In this document: in pieces, positions 7,181 through 9,208 of the stretch
Layout: the number at the start of each line of letters is the position of its first letter
How positions within the stretch are numbered: the stretch's first letter is position 1
Source of the DNA: Alphaproteobacteria bacterium
GTDB taxonomy: Bacteria; Pseudomonadota; Alphaproteobacteria; Micavibrionales; UBA2020
Assembly (NCBI GenBank): GCA_023136145.1
Contig: JAGLRU010000289.1
Location: 1 to 9,208 of the forward strand
Length of the DNA: 9,208 bases
Reading direction: 5' to 3'
Translations under genes and position numbers: made by a program
Notes under the pieces: model-generated
Database searches by the model: none
What the model was told of the DNA's origin: nothing
The model's input: the letters and a program-made list of their open reading frames with translations, nothing else

Positions 7181-7197
7181 TTAACTGGTACAGCCCC
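7178..7197 (-). repeat. Right terminal inverted repeat of the IS
   Basis: Bases 7181-7197 are TTAACTGGTACAGCCCC, the exact reverse complement of 6490-6506. The transposase stop codon occupies 7178-7180, so repeat and gene end meet without a gap. Confidence 0.88.
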
Positions 7198-7401
7198 AAT
7201 AATTATCATAAATAACTTTCGTTATCTACGACAGTCTCAAAGAAATTCAAGAAGTAGACTTATGGGCAGTATACACCATGCTATAAATGGAAAGAAGTGG
7301 CATAGCATCAACCAACCATTTGTAGCTTAACTTTGCCGCAAATCTGTCCAACAAAGTAGGACTAGCTCTAATCGCATAATTTTGCTTTCGTGGTCAACTT
7401 T
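7198..7401. other. A+T-rich intergenic stretch without a recognised gene
   Basis: About 200 bp lie between the IS and the DUF192 gene. Only short open stretches occur on either strand, the best being a 22-codon plus-strand reading from ATG 7262 (MGSIHHAINGKKWHSINQPF and two more residues), which I do not recognise. On the minus strand, next to the IS, TTTATGATAATTATT (7212-7198) holds an ATG that might have been the original start of the small gene at 6177-6470. A weak promoter-like TTGAAT and TAGATA with a 16-nt spacer precedes it. The DUF192 operon ends here, but no convincing terminator is visible. Confidence 0.4.
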
Positions 7402-7902
7402 CTATCTTTTGAAATAAGGATGGATAACCTTGTCTCTTGCGGAGATTCCGAGTGCTTTGGTTCGCCCGCCGTTGATTTCCAGTACGGCGGAAACCGCAAC
7501 TTCCGAACTGATGCTTTTGAAGGATTTTGGTTCGGCGTTTTCGTGGATTTTCATGATCGTACCATCAGGAGAGATAAACACCATATCAAGCGGTATCAGC
7601 GTATTTTTCATCCAGAGGCTTACGACCCCCGTCCGTCCCAGCTCGAATAACATGCCTTGATTTGGATCCAAATGTTCGCGGAACATCAGGCCTCTTTCCC
7701 ACGCTTGCGGAGTGTTAGCAATTTCAATCTGGAATACGTGCTTTACGCCATTCTTACTTTCGATGACCAGTTTCTCAAGGCCGGGAGGTGGCTGATCCGT
7801 CGTCTGTTTTACCGTCTGTGCGGGAGTGGCAAAATAAACGGCTCCTGCGAGCATCAAAAATGTGCCAATAATAACCAGTGTTATCGGTTTTAATAATTTC
7901 AT
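7402..7902 (-). CDS. DUF192 family protein with N-terminal signal or anchor
   Basis: This 166-residue protein of unknown molecular function carries one DUF192 domain. Residues 1-6 are short and basic (MKLLKP), followed by a hydrophobic stretch at about 7-25 (ITLVIIGTFLMLAGAVYFA). It is therefore either a secreted protein with a signal peptide or is held by one membrane segment facing the periplasm. There is no lipobox cysteine. The domain (about 42-164) shows the family features FQIEIANTPQAWERGLMFRE, GMLFELGRTGVVSLWMKNT, IPLDMVFI and the C-terminal VLEINGGRTKALGI. It is the last gene of the operon: its ATG overlaps the stop of the ymdB-like gene (ATGA), and GGAGG lies 4 nt upstream of the start. 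Family members are widespread in alphaproteobacteria; I do not assign a function. Confidence 0.92.
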   Translation of the reverse strand: MKLLKPITLVIIGTFLMLAGAVYFATPAQTVKQTTDQPPPGLEKLVIESKNGVKHVFQIEIANTPQAWERGLMFREHLDPNQGMLFELGRTGVVSLWMKNTLIPLDMVFISPDGTIMKIHENAEPKSFKSISSEVAVSAVLEINGGRTKALGISARDKVIHPYFKR

Positions 7903-8717
7903 GCTACCTCCGGCAATGCTTGTGACAGTCTTCCGCCCATTCGGAAGTGTTCGATTTTTGTGCAGAGACCTGTTTTTGGATCGATGTCAGCTATTGTGCC
8001 ACAAAGCGTGACGGGACCTTCCGCCGGTCGCAGTCGTTCGCCGGGCATTTTGCGAACGAAACGATTGACGGACAGTGTAGCGTCCATGCCGATCACGCTG
8101 TTGTAGCTGCCGCACATACCAGCATCGGTTTGGTAGCCGGTACCTTTCGGCAGAATCTGTGCGTCCGCTGTTGGGATATGCGTATGCGTGCCGATAACGA
8201 GAGAGGAGCGTCCATCGCAATAATGACCCATTGCCATTTTTTCGCTGCTGGCTTCTCCATGCACGTCGATGACGATGGCGTTTACATCCCTTCCTAAGAG
8301 GTTTTCCTTGCAGAGCTTATCCATCGCCGCGAAAGGATCGTCCAGCGCGTCCATAAAAAGACGTGTCATAACGTTTGTCACTAGAATTTTATGCCCGTGT
8401 ACGGTCTGAAGAATATAAGAGCCTTTGCCCGGCGTGGTTTTCGGAAAGTTGATCGGGCGCAGAAGTTTCGGATTGTTACCGATGGTGGAAATGATTTCGC
8501 GCTGTTGCCAGATATGATTACCAGTGGTGATGCAATCCACTCCGGCTTTATAAAGATCGTTGCAAATTCGAGAAGTGATGCCGAAACCAGCAGCAGCATT
8601 CTCGGCGTTTACTATCACAGCATCCAGCTTGTATTTACTGCGCAGATCTGGAAGTTGCGCGATGATTTCATCTCTAGCACTGCGTCCGATTACATCGCCT
8701 AGAAAAAGGATTTTCAC
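7899..8717 (-). CDS. ymdB: YmdB-like (TIGR00282) metallophosphoesterase
   Basis: This 272-residue dinuclear-metal phosphoesterase is related to Bacillus YmdB and Deinococcus DR1281, for which 2',3'-cyclic nucleotide phosphodiesterase activity is described; the physiological substrate here is unknown. The metal and catalytic residues are all present: D8 in FLGDVIGR, E39 and N40 in VNAENAAAGFGI, N67 and H68 in TTGNHIW, H153 in DVHGEA, and H178 and H180 in GTHTHIPTAD. The C-terminal part contains TDAGMCGSYNSVIGM, also typical. The protein should be cytoplasmic, with no signal peptide. The start is GTG at 8717, supported by AAGGAG 7 nt upstream and by the conserved N-terminus KILFLGDVIGR. The GTG overlaps the TGA of the upstream cyclo-ligase gene (GTGA), and the gene's own TGA overlaps the DUF192 start. 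Confidence 0.94.
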   Translation of the reverse strand: MKILFLGDVIGRSARDEIIAQLPDLRSKYKLDAVIVNAENAAAGFGITSRICNDLYKAGVDCITTGNHIWQQREIISTIGNNPKLLRPINFPKTTPGKGSYILQTVHGHKILVTNVMTRLFMDALDDPFAAMDKLCKENLLGRDVNAIVIDVHGEASSEKMAMGHYCDGRSSLVIGTHTHIPTADAQILPKGTGYQTDAGMCGSYNSVIGMDATLSVNRFVRKMPGERLRPAEGPVTLCGTIADIDPKTGLCTKIEHFRMGGRLSQALPEVA

Positions 8718-9208
8718 GAGCTAGCTCCTTCTTCGAAGGTATGGATTTTTTTGTCTGTCACGATTATGTCCATTTTGATATCGCCCTTTTCTGTAGGGAG
8801 CTTGTTATATGATTGAGATTCATAAGAAAGACCAACCACCAGAACTGACCTGTCTTTTTTCGCTTGCTCCAGAGTCATATCATAGAACCCCTTGCCATAG
8901 CCGATTCTATGTCCTTTTGAGTCAAAAACCGCCATCGGTACAAGGATAATATCGGGGATTACTACGGAATCGGATGCCGGCTCCTTGATATTAAACTTTC
9001 CGGTGGTCATCGGTGTGGATAAATCCCAAGCGCGGAATATCAGAGGTTTCCCGTCTTCTACCACATGTGGCAGGGCGCAAGTATGGTTTCGGCGTAGCAG
9101 TTCTCGTAAAATCGGCATATCGTCCAACTCGGCGCAGATCGGCCAATATCCGGAGACTATAGCTTTAGGAGGTATAGGAATATTCATGAAAAAAAGGTCA
9201 AAAGCTGC
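8714..9208 (-). CDS. fau: 5-formyltetrahydrofolate cyclo-ligase, N-terminus beyond the window
   Basis: The enzyme converts 5-formyltetrahydrofolate to 5,10-methenyltetrahydrofolate with ATP in cytoplasmic one-carbon metabolism (EC 6.3.3.2). Family signatures are visible from the ATG at 9187: VSGYWPICAELDDMPIL (11-27), CALPHVVEDGKPLIFRAW, IPDIILVPMAVFD and the ATP/substrate loop HRIGYGKGFYDMTL, ending DIIVTDKKI. From that ATG the protein would have only 157 residues, against about 180-200 for the family. It would lack the N-terminal helical region with its conserved basic residues. The frame stays open to the right edge (AAFDLFF before the ATG) and no ribosome binding site precedes 9187, so the true start almost certainly lies beyond 9208. 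It is the first visible gene of a three-gene operon and overlaps ymdB by 4 bp. Confidence 0.9.
   Translation of the reverse strand, partial: AAFDLFFMNIPIPPKAIVSGYWPICAELDDMPILRELLRRNHTCALPHVVEDGKPLIFRAWDLSTPMTTGKFNIKEPASDSVVIPDIILVPMAVFDSKGHRIGYGKGFYDMTLEQAKKDRSVLVVGLSYESQSYNKLPTEKGDIKMDIIVTDKKIHTFEEGASS
8725..8730 (-). promoter_or_regulatory. Ribosome binding site deciding the GTG start of ymdB
   Basis: AAGGAG on the minus strand lies 7 nt before the GTG at 8717, within the last codons of the cyclo-ligase gene. It supports the non-ATG start and translational coupling between the two genes. Confidence 0.65.

Larger units (their letters stand above)
6490..7197 (+). mobile_element. IS1595-family insertion sequence (708 bp, IS1016-like size)
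   Basis: The element is bounded by GGGGCTGTACCAGTTAA at 6490-6506 and its exact reverse complement at 7181-7197, a 17-bp perfect terminal inverted repeat that extends to about 19 of 20 bases. It contains a single transposase gene and almost nothing else, as in the compact IS1016-like members of the IS1595 family. The family normally makes 8-bp target duplications. The flanks here are ATTTTTTA (6482-6489) and AATAATTA (7198-7205), which agree at only 5 of 8 positions, so a clean duplication is not visible. The insertion may be old or one flank may have changed. Ends and transposase look intact, so it may still be active. Confidence 0.9.

Noticed and set aside
9188..9208. ATG at 9187 as the true start of the cyclo-ligase
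   Set aside because: No ribosome binding site precedes it, the frame remains open to the window edge and the protein would lack the family's N-terminal region.

Overview
The window carries ordinary alphaproteobacterial housekeeping genes, broken up by a small accessory island. The assignment rests on three things: AddB is of the alphaproteobacterial type (a degenerate N-terminal helicase domain without a Walker A motif, plus a C-terminal RecB-like nuclease); the ferredoxin reductase is of the thioredoxin-reductase-like type; and tsaE is followed directly by a MurU-like nucleotidyltransferase. The window does not identify the genus. The conserved genes look moderately GC-balanced, while 6150-7400 is clearly richer in A+T.

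Layout, left to right. (1) addB (minus, 164-3154) for recombinational repair is bracketed by two copies of a ~109-bp imperfect palindromic repeat (11-119 and 3171-3278). The right copy ends only 16 nt upstream of the addB start codon. The usual partner addA is not in the window; it would lie beyond position 1. (2) A two-gene minus-strand operon encodes a ferredoxin-NADP reductase (3896-4909) and an Nfu-type Fe-S carrier (3349-3894), one base apart. (3) Divergent from it across 45 bp, tsaE (4955-5422) and a murU-like gene (5419-6141) overlap by 4 bp on the plus strand. (4) The accessory island holds a small hypothetical gene with a hydrophobic N-terminus (minus, 6177-6470), an intact 708-bp IS1595-family element (6490-7197) and about 200 bp without a recognisable gene. 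The IS sits where the 5' end of the small gene should be. (5) A tight minus-strand operon runs 5-formyltetrahydrofolate cyclo-ligase (cut by the right edge), a YmdB-like metallophosphoesterase and a membrane-anchored or secreted DUF192 protein. The three are linked by GTGA and ATGA overlaps.

The gene pairs have plausible functional links: Fe-S or redox supply (FNR plus Nfu), tRNA modification with cell-wall recycling (tsaE plus murU), and folate metabolism with a phosphodiesterase. In many alphaproteobacteria the order is tsaE-amgK-murU-addB-addA. Here amgK is missing between tsaE and murU, and addB lies apart on the other strand with repeats on both sides, so the ancestral cluster appears to have been rearranged.

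I found no defence system, CRISPR array, tRNA, rRNA or clearly novel system. The most noteworthy signals are the repeat pair around addB (including a short upstream ORF created by the repeat), the IS insertion at the small gene and the broken tsaE-murU-addB cluster.
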